DNA of 64,000 nt from CAIKMD01 sp963803265 (GTDB lineage: Bacteria > Pseudomonadota > Alphaproteobacteria > ATCC43930 > CGMCC-115725). The notes under the pieces are model-generated. The model was not told where the DNA came from and did no database searches. It worked only from the letters and a program-made list of their open reading frames with translations. Shown here piece after piece: positions 29,873 through 39,026 of the stretch (positions are counted from its first letter, which is position 1; every line of letters begins with the position of its first letter). The position numbers and the translations under genes are program-made. Where the stretch lies: positions 310,001 through 374,000 of the forward strand of contig CAWDLZ010000011.1 in the NCBI GenBank assembly GCA_963803265.1, given 5' to 3'.

Positions 29873-30540
29873 GGCCGCTTTGCGAGCGCCCGATCGTAGT
29901 CGGATAGCCTTTCCGGGTCTGCCGCAATCGCATCTCGTATGATCCGCGCCGTGAATGGGTCGCTTTTTGCCATGCTTACGAGTTGTTGGCTGTTTTGATC
30001 CCAGCTGAAGTTTATCTGCTCATCTAATAATTCCCAGTCGTCGCCAGCAAGGCCCGACGACAACTGGAATCCAATCTGGGCGCGCCACAAATTGAGGGAA
30101 GGCTCATAGCTCGCCAATAGAATCGAAGTGCGCCACGCCTCTCTGGCGTTTACCAGATCCCCAAGCCCCAGCTCGGCCATGGCAAGCTCGGCCCAAGCCA
30201 GCGCGTTGGCCGGGGCCCTCGCCAGTCCGTTCTCGATATCCTGGCGTGCCAGCGTCAAACCCGCGACATCCACCCGACCATCGGCACGAAACGCAAGCCG
30301 CCGCTCAAGAATACCCGCGCCTATGCGGGCGCTCGCATCGCCCATCCAATTATCCGCTTCCTTCAGCAGAGCTTCGTTCGCGGCCGCCTCGAGTCCGGAG
30401 CGGAGATCGGCCGTTCCGTCAATTACCTCCGGCACACCGGAATAGAGTCGCAGCAAAGAATCCACGGTCTGCGGCACACCGAGCACCAACAGCCCGATCG
30501 CCAATACTCCGGCTATCATTCGCCCAGTCGATAGCTTCAT
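29869..30540 (-). CDS. Membrane-anchored hypothetical protein with TPR-like helices
   Basis: About 223 residues from ATG 30540 (30564 and 30618 are in-frame alternatives; none has a clear ribosome site). One membrane segment or signal anchor (MIAGVLAIGLLVLGVPQTVD), then Ala/Leu-rich helices (LARAPANALAWAELAMAELG; NAREAWRTSILLAS) resembling tetratricopeptide repeats. It lies between the ligase and the outer-membrane barrel and is probably co-transcribed with the latter. Similar TPR-like proteins occur beside WaaL-type ligases in polysaccharide loci. No enzymatic motif is seen. Confidence 0.65.
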   Translation of the reverse strand: MKLSTGRMIAGVLAIGLLVLGVPQTVDSLLRLYSGVPEVIDGTADLRSGLEAAANEALLKEADNWMGDASARIGAGILERRLAFRADGRVDVAGLTLARQDIENGLARAPANALAWAELAMAELGLGDLVNAREAWRTSILLASYEPSLNLWRAQIGFQLSSGLAGDDWELLDEQINFSWDQNSQQLVSMAKSDPFTARIIRDAIAADPERLSDYDRALAKRP

Positions 30541-30633
30541 GGAGCGCAATCCAATTCCGCTCATTGGATGCAACCGGATTTTAGAGGTATGCCCCGCAAT
30601 TGGCGGTACCAAATTCAAATTTCGGAGCTGATT

Positions 30634-31971
30634 TCAATATTGGAGACGAAGATCGCCGAGGAAAATGGTCTGTTTGTATCCGTCGCCGTAGACGTTCGAA
30701 TCTCTTTCGCTATACGTGGCGCTCAGACCCGTACTCCAATTTCGGTTGAGCAGATAGCGGCCTCCGACACCGGCGGAATAGACGTTGTCGGTGCGCGTGA
30801 TTCCCTGATACGCCTGATTGCTGTAGCCGAGATTTGCCGAGAGGACGACGCTCCTGAGCAATTCATGCTCGGCGGTCACTCCGACATCGGTTTCGACCAT
30901 GCTCGAGGCAGGCTGCACGATCGTCTCCTGCACCGTACGGGCGAGCTGTCCTTTAATGGAATCGAGCGACGTTAGGTTCCATAGGAGATTGCCTCCAAAA
31001 TCGACACCCGACGGACTGTGAAAGCGCGGCTCGTCATAGTCTTGCTGGAAATAGCCGAGAAAAACCTCGCCACTGACGATCTGCCCGAGGCCGACCGTCG
31101 TCCCGGCATCCGTCTCGTAGCCATGCGAATTCTGCTTGTATCCGCCGGGATCGAATTCCGTATTGTATTCGCGCCAATTGACCGGCGCCTTGAGGAAGGC
31201 GTCATAGCCCGGAATGTATTCGTAGCTGACGCGGGGCGTCAGGATATATTCCATCCGATCGCGGTAACTCTCGGGGATCGGCGTGCCCGTGTTCGTGCTG
31301 TTGTTGTTGTAACTGTACGAATTCACATCCCCGTTCAAGCGCAGCCCCACCGTCCCTGTCTCGTGGACGAAGCCCAGATCGGCGGTCGCAAGCTGGTACA
31401 GCGTCGGACTTTTTTCGTTCGTCGTCGAATTGGGCGATGTCCGATCTTCATGGGCGAGCTGATAGCCCATGCCACCCGTCAGATAGACGTCGCGCTGGAC
31501 ATCGTATCTTCCATTGGCCGCAGCGTCGAAATTGCTCTCGTTTTCGCTAACGAGCTGGGCGTAGCGCCGGATGTCGCCATCCACGTGAAGGTTGAGGGCA
31601 TTGTTGTTCCAATCCGACACTATGCTCAGCGCCGGTCGCAAGTCCGTAAGAAAATCACCCTTCGCGCCGGTTTGCGTCACGTACACGTTCGAATTGTATT
31701 CTGCGAAAACGTCTGCGGACGGAAAGATCAGGAAAGAGCCGGCACGAAGTCCAAGCGCATCGTAATCGGAACGCGGACGCTGGCTGACACTTTGCCTTTC
31801 GGGCACGGTTGCCGCGGGCGATTCGATGACACCGGGTACGGCGGGCTGGAACACGCCCGGTGCCTGCGCCAAGGCGACCGCGGAGAAGAGCCCCGACGAC
31901 ATAAGCGAAATTGCCGTTGCCCCGACCATTCGTGGGCGAGCACGCAGGAAGGAATGTCGCGATTGGCTCAT
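30634..31971 (-). CDS. Outer-membrane beta-barrel protein of an exopolysaccharide locus
   Basis: 445 residues with a signal peptide (cleavage probably after AVALAQA). Many alternating hydrophobic/aromatic strands follow, and the chain ends in an aromatic residue (LGDLRLQY), as barrels assembled by BAM do. The pattern matches the BBP2-like barrel proteins found next to rhizobial polysaccharide genes. It may form an export or anchoring pore. Start ATG after GGGGGA. No polysaccharide export OPX (Wza-type) lipoprotein is present in the window, so this barrel might replace it or be accessory. Confidence 0.8.
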   Translation of the reverse strand: MSQSRHSFLRARPRMVGATAISLMSSGLFSAVALAQAPGVFQPAVPGVIESPAATVPERQSVSQRPRSDYDALGLRAGSFLIFPSADVFAEYNSNVYVTQTGAKGDFLTDLRPALSIVSDWNNNALNLHVDGDIRRYAQLVSENESNFDAAANGRYDVQRDVYLTGGMGYQLAHEDRTSPNSTTNEKSPTLYQLATADLGFVHETGTVGLRLNGDVNSYSYNNNSTNTGTPIPESYRDRMEYILTPRVSYEYIPGYDAFLKAPVNWREYNTEFDPGGYKQNSHGYETDAGTTVGLGQIVSGEVFLGYFQQDYDEPRFHSPSGVDFGGNLLWNLTSLDSIKGQLARTVQETIVQPASSMVETDVGVTAEHELLRSVVLSANLGYSNQAYQGITRTDNVYSAGVGGRYLLNRNWSTGLSATYSERDSNVYGDGYKQTIFLGDLRLQY

Positions 31972-32363
31972 AGAGTCCCCCGAAGGTCCAATCTCATCCC
32001 AACATCAAATCACGAACGCAAGGCTTCCTGTTGATTTACGAGGTCACGCAGCAACGCACAAAGCGAAGCTGACAGGGCCAAGAAGCCTAACCATGTTCGT
32101 AAGTTGCATCCCCCGGCGGCTCCTCATTAAGAGGCACCCTCAATAATCTACTGAAGACGCCGACGAAATCGACGGGGAGCGTATATCATAAACTTGGTTA
32201 GCCGTTTGTATTCACGAGCGTAGCGCGATTTTCGGCGCACCACGATTCTTTTGAAGTGTGACAAGGCTGATCCATCGCGTTCGTTACGACGCTGATCGGG
32301 ATTTTATTGGGTCGAGGGCTGGAGGTTGCGGGAAGGGTTCGGCGGGGCACATCGCCCCGTGGG
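31972..32363. other. Non-coding gap between the barrel gene and the IS1380 transposase
   Basis: About 390 bp. It should hold the barrel promoter and one end of the IS1380 element, but I could not find a terminal inverted repeat pairing it with the sequence beyond 33705. No gene is supported. Confidence 0.4.
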
Positions 32364-33705
32364 TCATGGTCCCGCAGCGGCGAAGCGGCCGGCGAGCAGC
32401 CGGAAGATCGCTGCGTCCGGGCAAGCTGTCGGCAGCCAGAGGCGAATTCGAGCGGCGCCCTCGACGACGCGGGCGGCGATCTTGATCAGCCGCAATCGCA
32501 GCGTCGTGAACTCGGCCGTTCTCCAAGAGGAACGCTTGGGCGCGGCAGCGCGCAGAGTGAGAAGCAGCCAATAAGCCGCCGTGTGCAGGATGAGGCGCAT
32601 CTGATTGGCCCGCGGGTCACGGCACGACGTACGATCCGAGGCGAGCTGGGCCTTGTGTAGCTTGATGAAGTTCTCCGCTTGGCCGCGGCCACAGTAGACT
32701 GTCTCATAGAGATGCTTGGCGCTGCCCTTGAGCGAGGTGACGACGTAACGGACATCGAGGCCGAGCTTCGTCGCCTCGATCCGGGCGACGACACGGCGCT
32801 GTCTTTGCCAACTCTTGGCGCCGTAACGCAGCGTGCCTCCAGCGGCGCAGCTTCTCGGTTCCGGTCACCGCGCGCTCGACGCACACCGCGTCGGCAACCG
32901 ACCGGATCATGCCGGCGAGCACCGGGTTGCCGCCGAAGCCGAAGATGTAGCCAATCCCATTGGCTTCGCACCAATCCATCGCCTTGACTCGACCGTAGTG
33001 GCTGTCACCGCGCACCAGGATGTTGACCTTCGGCCAGTGCCGGCGAATGCGGGCAATGACATGCTTCAGGATCGTGCGCACTTCGATCCCGCCCGGCGTC
33101 TTGCCGCTGCGCAGGATGACGGCAACGGGCTTGCCGCTCGTCCCCTCGTAGATATGGATCGGCAGGAAGCAGCGTTCGTCGTAATGCGCGTTGAACAGCG
33201 ATAACTGCTGCCGGCCATGCACCGCGTCGAAGGTGTCGTCGATGTCGAGAATAATCGAAGCCGGCGCCCGCGCGTAACTGGCACAGAACTGATCCACCAG
33301 CGCCAGCATCAGTCGCGCGATCTCGATCCGCGACGGCGCATTCTCCAACCGCGACATGGTCGGTTGCGAGCACAGCGCCTCGCCGCTTCCCGGTGCTCGG
33401 CCCACCGCCATCTTGAATACCGGGTCGTCCCGCAGTTTGTTGCAGTCGTTGGCGTCCTCGTACCCCGCCGCGATCGCAAACATCCGAAGCCGCAGCATCT
33501 CCTCGACCGTGTGATCGATGCGATCGGAATCACGGCGATCCTTCAGGCAGGTCGCGAGGCGCGCTGCAACGCCCAGATGCCGCTCGACCCCGCGCAGCAG
33601 CAGCACGCCCGCATCCGACGACAGCATCCCGCCGTCGAAAGCTACGCTCACTTTCTTGCGGCAAATCGCTGGCAGGGAAAACGGCAGGAGGTTATCTTTG
33701 TTCAT
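32364..33705 (-). pseudogene. IS1380-family transposase, +1 frameshifted
   Basis: 446 residues if repaired. It starts MNKDNLLPFSLPAICRKKVS and contains DGGMLSSDAGVLLLRGVERH, SIILDIDDTFDAVHGRQQLS and ILVRGDSHYGRVKAMDWCE, whose Asp residues are part of the DDE site; YCGRGQAENFIKLHK in the second frame supplies the Glu. The break at 32833-32839 (GTGCCTC on the plus strand) shifts RRWSTLRYGAKSWQRQ out of frame. Except for this base the gene is full length, so it either was recently inactivated or is intact in reality. Element ends were not found. Confidence 0.85.
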
Positions 33706-33954
33706 GGCGGATGTGGCGCTCCGTGATCGCGGCTTCGACTCTGTCCTGACAACAGAATCATGCTCGCAATCAGCGGCTTACGCTACATCCGCCAGCCTAC
33801 AATCGCTCCCGTCGTGAATAAGGCGGGTTAGAAGACTACCTGATTTTGGAAACCATGATTGGCGCCTTTCTTCTATTCCAATCTATATATGGCCCATCGA
33901 ATGTGTCCCTCGCACAATTGGCTGAACTAAACTGAATTTTGACCGAGTATTACG

Positions 33955-34325
33955 GATGCCGAATGGTGAACGTGACAGGCCCGAAGCGCGGCCCGGGAAT
34001 TCCCCCAAAGCCGTCGCAGCCGCCGCTTCGAGCGTCGAAGGCAATGACCCAAGGCGCTTTTCCGTTCAGGGCAAGATGGCGATCAGAGCGCAACTATCGC
34101 GCGGGTAGCCGCCGGATCTGGTGGCGCGAAAAACAATGCCTCCGTCGCCAAGCTCACCGAGTGGCGGGATCGCGCCCTTTACGGCACGGCTACGGGCTTA
34201 AAGGAAGGTGAATGCGATGACCCCGGCGATGAAATCATTCAGCTGAAATCCAAGGTGGCACGATCACCAGGGACAAGGAACTGCTCTACGCCAAGATCGC
34301 GGCGATCGAGAGTATTCACGTTTGA
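33955..34325 (+). pseudogene. Degenerate transposase OrfA remnant
   Basis: Across several frames the plus strand keeps pieces of an IS3-type OrfA: a start-like stretch with RRFSVQGKMAIRAQLSRG, then ASVAKLTEWRDRALYG, then IIQLKSKV and an RDKELLYAKIAAIE-like helix. They follow the usual order of helix-turn-helix then leucine-zipper in these proteins. Stops and indels separate them. The evidence is weak similarity only. The rest of 33706-34516 shows no supportable gene. Confidence 0.35.
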
Positions 34326-34516
34326 GACCGCAGGGGTGGAGACAAAGAGCCGTCGGCTGTTTCGCGGTGGGATATCGAAATATCCGCCTGAAGTATAGTT
34401 AACCTGTGATTCATGCGTGAGCGATGATACCCAGATCGTTGTGAGGGGGGCGGGCCATTCCATAATCACAACTGACCCGACCGACTCCACATCTTTCGGG
34501 ATCGGCCCATAGCGCA

Positions 34517-35044
34517 CTACGGCGTCGCGCCGAGGCGCTTCAGGCCTTGCTTCGAAGCTTCGTCGTTCGGATCGAGCTTCAGCGAGGCACGATAATCGGC
34601 AATGGCCTCATCGTGCCTGCCGAGCTTCTCGTAGATCTCCGCCCTCGTCTCAAGGAAGTCGGGATTGTCGGGCGTCGCCGCCGCGGCCGTGTTGGCGTCG
34701 GGCAGTCCTTTCGCATCCTCGCCATCCAGGTGATAGGCCGCGGCGCGGTTGTTGTAATATGAATCCCGCGGATGATAGGCGATGGCTTGCGTGAAATCCT
34801 TCACGGCATCGTCATAACGATTGAGGAGCATATAGGCGACGGCGCGGTTATTGTAATATTCATCGAGATCGCTGCTCTTGGTGGTCGGCGATTTGATGAT
34901 GGCTGTGCAGGCCGCTATTTCCTGCTGCGGGGTATAACTTCCATTAATGCCAGCGCAAATTTGCCAATTTTCGGCGGCAGCGCGCGGCACCCCATAAATC
35001 GTGGCTACAAGCGCCAAGACCGATCCGATCAAAATCATACGCAC
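34517..35044 (-). CDS. Secreted tetratricopeptide-repeat protein
   Basis: 175 residues. Signal peptide MRMILIGSVLALVATIYGVP then RAAA. The remainder has three to four TPR units (DEYYNNRAVAYMLLNRYDDA; YYNNRAAAYHLDGEDAKGLP; LETRAEIYEKLGRHDEAIAD), a fold for protein-protein contacts. Start GTG at 35044 with GGAGG 6 nt upstream, or ATG at 35038. The protein is probably periplasmic. Its upstream region is where the IS1595 transposon inserted, 187 nt before the GTG. Confidence 0.8.
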   Translation of the reverse strand: MRMILIGSVLALVATIYGVPRAAAENWQICAGINGSYTPQQEIAACTAIIKSPTTKSSDLDEYYNNRAVAYMLLNRYDDAVKDFTQAIAYHPRDSYYNNRAAAYHLDGEDAKGLPDANTAAAATPDNPDFLETRAEIYEKLGRHDEAIADYRASLKLDPNDEASKQGLKRLGATP

Positions 35045-35230
35045 GTTTATCCTCCCCGCATATGCTTAGGTTCATTCGGTATCGGCGCGCTCCTTCTCCA
35101 ACCTGTCGCTTCATTTTCGCGATTCTTCTTCAGCTTTGCCGCGAACGCAGCCTAGGATTCGCCTGCCTCGGCTTTGCGGGCCCTAAATGAACTTCTGTAA
35201 TCGAGATTTATCGTCTGATCTCTTTTGAGA

Positions 35231-35238
35231 AAATATTA
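35231..35238 (+). repeat. 8-bp target-site duplication, left copy
   Basis: AAATATTA directly before the left inverted repeat, identical to 37920-37927. Eight-bp AT-rich duplications are typical of IS1595 elements. Confidence 0.85.
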
Positions 35239-35261
35239 CGGAATTATACGCTTTTGGACTT
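35239..35261 (+). repeat. Left terminal inverted repeat of the IS1595 transposon
   Basis: 23 bp, starting CGGAATTATACGC; exact reverse complement of 37897-37919. The match ends at the next base. Confidence 0.92.
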
Positions 35262-35268
35262 CTACCAC

Positions 35269-36954
35269 CTATAGGCCCAAAGAGGACTGAGCCGATGATA
35301 CGCGGGATCGCAGTTTAGTTGGCGTGTGAAACTCCCGCTTGTCCTCTAGGATATCCTTGGCCGTCAGGAATTGCACTCGGTCATATTTGACGCCTTCGTA
35401 GGTGTATTGACCGGCTTTAGCGCCAGCCTCGCGCATCTTGGGCGACGGTTCTTGTAGGGACAGAAAACCCGCCATCTCGGTTTCCGGCTCGTGGTCTAAG
35501 ACCCCCACGAGATCGCGAACATCGGTAGGCCGAAGCTTGCCGCCCTTCACTGAAAGCACCATCGCCTTTAGGCCATCCTTCGTCTCAAAGTACATGCGAC
35601 CGTCAATGCCCTCATCGCCGGTTTTCTTGGTCGGGAAGCCGCCGATGCGCTCAACGATCCAATGCTCGAATTGGAACGGATCGCGCTTCCATAATTCCTC
35701 GGCCTGTTCGACGCTGACCGGAATCCCGTCCACGTCGAAATGAACCCCCTCTACCAGCCGGTAGGTATCTCCCGTCAGAATTTCGCGCACAAGTTTGATG
35801 GACAAGATGGCGATATCGCACCCGATCCACTTGCGCTCGTTTCTGACCGCCGAGAAAATCGTTGTGCCGCATCCGCAGAACGGATCGAACACAACGTCGC
35901 CCTTATTGGTGGATACCAAGATGATGCGATCTAGCAACGAGATTGGCTTTTGTGTCGGATAGCCAAGACGTTCCTTTGCGTGGGATGCTAGAGGGCCGAT
36001 GTCCGTTATGATGTCCTGCACCTGGACGCCAGGGCTTTCATTGGAATAGCGCTTTTGGCGAGGAACCAAACCGCGCTCGGGCCAAACGACCAGTCCAGCC
36101 TTTTCTAACAAATCCAGTTTGTCTTGTGTCGTCAGGCCCTTCATATCCATGCCTGGATATGCACCCGCAAGCGCCCGCGTCGGAACGGCCCAATGCCGCC
36201 CGGTCTTTGTCGGGTCAACATTCTTCCAAGGCTTCCCTGAATCGCCGGTTCTAACGCCAGCGCCAGTCAGGCTCACAAGCTGATAGGTGCCGCGCTCGTC
36301 TTGCAGCCGATAGAATTTGTCGAGGTAATCGTCATCATAGGATTGGAACACCCTGTTCCAAGTGAACTCGTCCGAGACCGAGTAGAACAAGATCACGTCA
36401 TGCACCGGACCCCAGCGCTTAGAGCCGCCATGCGATCCTGTGCGCTTCCAGATAATTTCATTCTGAAAATTCACGTGCCCGAAAATTCCGTCCATCATCA
36501 CCTTGATGTAGTGACTCGCCGTCGGGTCGCAGTGCAGATAAATCGACCCCGTGGGGCGAAGGATGCTTTTCATGTGCAAGAGCCGCTGCACCATGTAGAT
36601 GAGATAGGCGAGCAAATGAGGCTGTGTGTGGCGTAGCGCGTTGATCCAGATACGCCAGAAATCGACGTAATAGGATTCTACGCCATACTCGCGCATCAGG
36701 ATCGGCATGGTGCGCGCGAGTTCCTCTTTCTCGGCGTCCATTTCCCATGTATCGCAAAACGCCTCGGCTTGATCCGGCACCGGGAGGCCGGTCATATTCT
36801 TGTAGATCAGGTTGTAGTTCTGTTTCGAATTGAACGGCGGATCGAGATAGATCAGGTCAACGCAATGCTTCGGCATCCGCTGCATGATCGTGAGATTATC
36901 GCCATAGTAGAGATGATTTTCTGGCTTCGGCTGTGGCTTCGGCTTTGCCGTCAT
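35269..36954 (-). CDS. DNA methyltransferase fused to a Mrr-like nuclease domain (transposon passenger)
   Basis: 561 residues. The methyltransferase part has motif IV first (LIYLDPPFNSKQNYN, D38-P-P-F41) and motif I later (FDPFCGCGTTIFSA, near residue 360), the beta-class order of N4-cytosine or N6-adenine enzymes. DPPF rather than DPPY leaves the target base open. The C-terminal 110 residues contain GDEGIDGRMYFETKDG and AMVLSVKGG, a D-x(n)-S/E-x-K pattern like PD-(D/E)xK nucleases of the Mrr type. One protein may therefore both modify and cut. Start ATG overlaps the transposase TGA. It could stabilise the transposon as a small restriction-modification unit; that is inference. Confidence 0.85.
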   Translation of the reverse strand: MTAKPKPQPKPENHLYYGDNLTIMQRMPKHCVDLIYLDPPFNSKQNYNLIYKNMTGLPVPDQAEAFCDTWEMDAEKEELARTMPILMREYGVESYYVDFWRIWINALRHTQPHLLAYLIYMVQRLLHMKSILRPTGSIYLHCDPTASHYIKVMMDGIFGHVNFQNEIIWKRTGSHGGSKRWGPVHDVILFYSVSDEFTWNRVFQSYDDDYLDKFYRLQDERGTYQLVSLTGAGVRTGDSGKPWKNVDPTKTGRHWAVPTRALAGAYPGMDMKGLTTQDKLDLLEKAGLVVWPERGLVPRQKRYSNESPGVQVQDIITDIGPLASHAKERLGYPTQKPISLLDRIILVSTNKGDVVFDPFCGCGTTIFSAVRNERKWIGCDIAILSIKLVREILTGDTYRLVEGVHFDVDGIPVSVEQAEELWKRDPFQFEHWIVERIGGFPTKKTGDEGIDGRMYFETKDGLKAMVLSVKGGKLRPTDVRDLVGVLDHEPETEMAGFLSLQEPSPKMREAGAKAGQYTYEGVKYDRVQFLTAKDILEDKREFHTPTKLRSRVSSAQSSLGL

Positions 36955-37844
36955 GCCGCCGCCATACTCGCGAGCAACCCGCCGAAATCATCCGCAGACT
37001 TGCGCACGTTGAACTTGTAGCAAGCTTCCGCGATGTAGAGGTCCATATAGCGGCGGCTGTAATGATGGTGCGAGCCGTACCAAGCGCGCTTCACTAGCGC
37101 CCAGAAACCCTCGATATTGTTGGTATGGACTTCGCCGTCCGCGTACGCCACCGAGTGGTTAATGGTGGCGTGGCGCATCATGCGACCGATCTTCTGATAG
37201 CCGGTGTATTCGTCCGTGATGAGCAATGAAGCGGCGGTGTCCACGAACCGCGAAATGAATTTCGCCAGTCCCTTGTTGGACAACTCGCCTTTCTTGGCCG
37301 GTCGCGCAAAGACCCGTCCCCCGCGTTCGATCACTCCCAGCACCGCCGCCTTCGCCGTGCCACGGCCCCGCTTGTTAGGCTTGTCGCCGCCCTTCTTATT
37401 CCCTTTGCGAGGCTTACCGCCGACGTAGGTTTCGTCGGCTTCCACGATACCATGCAACAGCGTCTCTTGCTCCGCATCGCCGAGCATCGCCGTCCGCGCC
37501 CGGTGCATCATGGTCCAAACCGTCGCTTGACGCATCCCTAAATCGCGGGCGATCTGGCACGAGCTGGCGGACTTCTTTGCGTTGAGCATCAGCGCCAGGA
37601 CCAAGAACCAGCTTTTCAGCGGGATATGAGTGCCGTGGAAGATGGTCCCGACCGTCACGGAAAAGGCGCGAGTGCATTTCTGGCATTGCCAGCGTTGCCC
37701 GGCGCGATCACCGCTCGCATGACGGCAGACCTTTTCGCTCTTGCAGTAAGGGCAGATCGGGTGACCGTGCCAGCGGACACGCTCAAGGTGGTCAACGGCC
37801 TGTTCTTGGGTTTGGAAGGTCTTGAAAAGCTCTAAAATCTGCAT
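36951..37844 (-). CDS. IS1595-family transposase
   Basis: 297 residues. An N-terminal zinc ribbon (CPYC at 31-34, C40, C54-x2-C57) is followed by a helix-turn-helix (CQIARDLGMRQATVWTMMHR) and the catalytic core: EADETYVGG (first Asp), LLITDEYTGYQKIG (second Asp) and the NNIEGFWALVKR block with the third acidic residue. Full length for the ISXO2-like branch. Start ATG at 37844, about 50 nt inside the right inverted repeat. Its stop overlaps the methyltransferase start. Confidence 0.95.
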   Translation of the reverse strand: MQILELFKTFQTQEQAVDHLERVRWHGHPICPYCKSEKVCRHASGDRAGQRWQCQKCTRAFSVTVGTIFHGTHIPLKSWFLVLALMLNAKKSASSCQIARDLGMRQATVWTMMHRARTAMLGDAEQETLLHGIVEADETYVGGKPRKGNKKGGDKPNKRGRGTAKAAVLGVIERGGRVFARPAKKGELSNKGLAKFISRFVDTAASLLITDEYTGYQKIGRMMRHATINHSVAYADGEVHTNNIEGFWALVKRAWYGSHHHYSRRYMDLYIAEACYKFNVRKSADDFGGLLASMAAA

Positions 37845-37896
37845 GGCCTATCTCCCGTCTGATAGGCAAAAGGTAAGCTTTCCGGCCTCCTATGTC

Positions 37897-37919
37897 AAGT
37901 CCAAAAGCGTATAATTCCG
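37897..37919 (-). repeat. Right terminal inverted repeat of the IS1595 transposon
   Basis: 23 bp ending GCGTATAATTCCG; exact reverse complement of 35239-35261. Confidence 0.92.
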
Positions 37920-37927
37920 AAATATTA
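37920..37927 (+). repeat. 8-bp target-site duplication, right copy
   Basis: AAATATTA directly after the right inverted repeat, identical to 35231-35238. Confidence 0.85.
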
Positions 37928-38083
37928 TCATATGACCCGTCGATTTCCATAGCGCCGGAATCGTCGACAAGGGGCTCTCCGACGTCGCTGACGAGTATCG
38001 CCGCTATTTAACTTCGATTTCCGCTTTTTGAATTCGAGAAAGCGGCTCTTCCAACGCTATTCGATCGCCAATCGCCGTCCGAA

Positions 38084-38827
38084 TTACATCGGGCTTTGCT
38101 GCTGGGGTGGTGGCGGGCTTACCGGCAGCGGAATGCCATTCGAGAACGGCGGGCGCGGGGGAGGCCGGCCGCCCGGCGGAGGGAGCCCGGCAAGCGCGGC
38201 AACGATAATTGTGTTCATCAGGTTCGCCTGAGTCGTGATGAAATTCAACTCGCTGCCCGAGCATCCGAAGGTAGAGCCGTGCATCGCGAAACAGCTACCT
38301 CTGGTATAGCTTTGCGGCACGCCATCGGTCGAGGTGCCAGAAACCTCGCCGTCATTGACTTGGATAACGGTGTCCCCGTTCAATACCCCAACGGAGAAAT
38401 CCGTGCCGCGCACGCCGAGCGTTCCGTTCGGCGTGGTGACTGTGTAGTTCTGGTGCGCCATATTGCCGGTGGTGAAGCGCATCACGCCCGCGCTGACCGC
38501 AAGGACGAGGGCCCCTTTCCCGGGGTTGGGATCGTAAACGAACTTATCGAGAACGACCTTCGCGTTGGGTCCCAACTGGAGCTTGGTCCCGTCGACAAAC
38601 TGAATCTCGGTAGCGGCGTCCGGCGCCGTGGCGATGGTCTCGGCCTGCTCGACATTGTCGTTTATGTTAAGCTGTCGGCTGACATTCATCACCGTGCCAG
38701 TCACGCTCTTGACGACGACGACGGTCGTGCCGATATTTTCAGCCATGGCCGGCCATGGCGCGGTCGCCGCCAGGACAGCCGACGTGCAAAACCCAGTTCT
38801 CGCGGCCCACTTCGCCAGCTTCAGCAT
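38084..38827 (-). CDS. FecR-domain secreted protein
   Basis: 247 residues from ATG 38827 (TTG 38842 and GTG 38836 are possible earlier starts). The signal peptide ends near PWPAMA. The FecR domain (about 30-200) has the typical EIQFVDGTKLQLGPNAKVVL and TTPNGTLGVRGTDFSV blocks, and VIQVNDGEVSG. The C-terminus is Pro-rich (PPPGGRPPPRPPF, PPPPQQQ). Proteins of this kind often sit beside CHASE2-type cyclases, as here, and may supply the periplasmic input. The two genes are divergent over a 200-nt gap. Confidence 0.82.
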   Translation of the reverse strand: MLKLAKWAARTGFCTSAVLAATAPWPAMAENIGTTVVVVKSVTGTVMNVSRQLNINDNVEQAETIATAPDAATEIQFVDGTKLQLGPNAKVVLDKFVYDPNPGKGALVLAVSAGVMRFTTGNMAHQNYTVTTPNGTLGVRGTDFSVGVLNGDTVIQVNDGEVSGTSTDGVPQSYTRGSCFAMHGSTFGCSGSELNFITTQANLMNTIIVAALAGLPPPGGRPPPRPPFSNGIPLPVSPPPPQQQSPM

Positions 38828-39026
38828 TTGCCACACGCCCAAGAAGTGAGACCAGTTTCTTCTTATTCTCTATGGTCTTGACGTTGGGATATTGCCATAA
38901 CCCCATTTTTCGTCAAGGATATAAACGCGGCATCATTTACGTGTCGATGAGCGTTACGACGGTCGAAATCCTGTCCTTGGCAGCCTAACGAGCCCTTGCC
39001 GAACGAGGGGGAGAATCAGGAGCGCT

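Larger units (their letters stand above)
35239..37919. mobile_element. IS1595-family transposon carrying a DNA methyltransferase passenger (2681 bp)
   Basis: Bounded by perfect 23-bp inverted repeats (35239-35261 and 37897-37919) and an exact 8-bp target duplication. It holds two minus-strand genes, transposase then methyltransferase, joined by an ATGA overlap. GC is visibly lower than in the flanking genes. Some IS1595 elements are known to carry passenger genes. It sits between a TPR gene and a FecR gene without breaking either. The perfect ends and duplication imply recent, possibly still active, transposition. Confidence 0.92.

Noticed and set aside
32290..33840. Boundaries of a complete IS1380 element
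   Set aside because: No matching inverted repeats could be found by eye on the two sides, so only the transposase is reported.
34239..34517. 92-codon minus-strand frame after the TPR gene
   Set aside because: No ribosome site or domain; its distal half is antisense to the transposase remnant.
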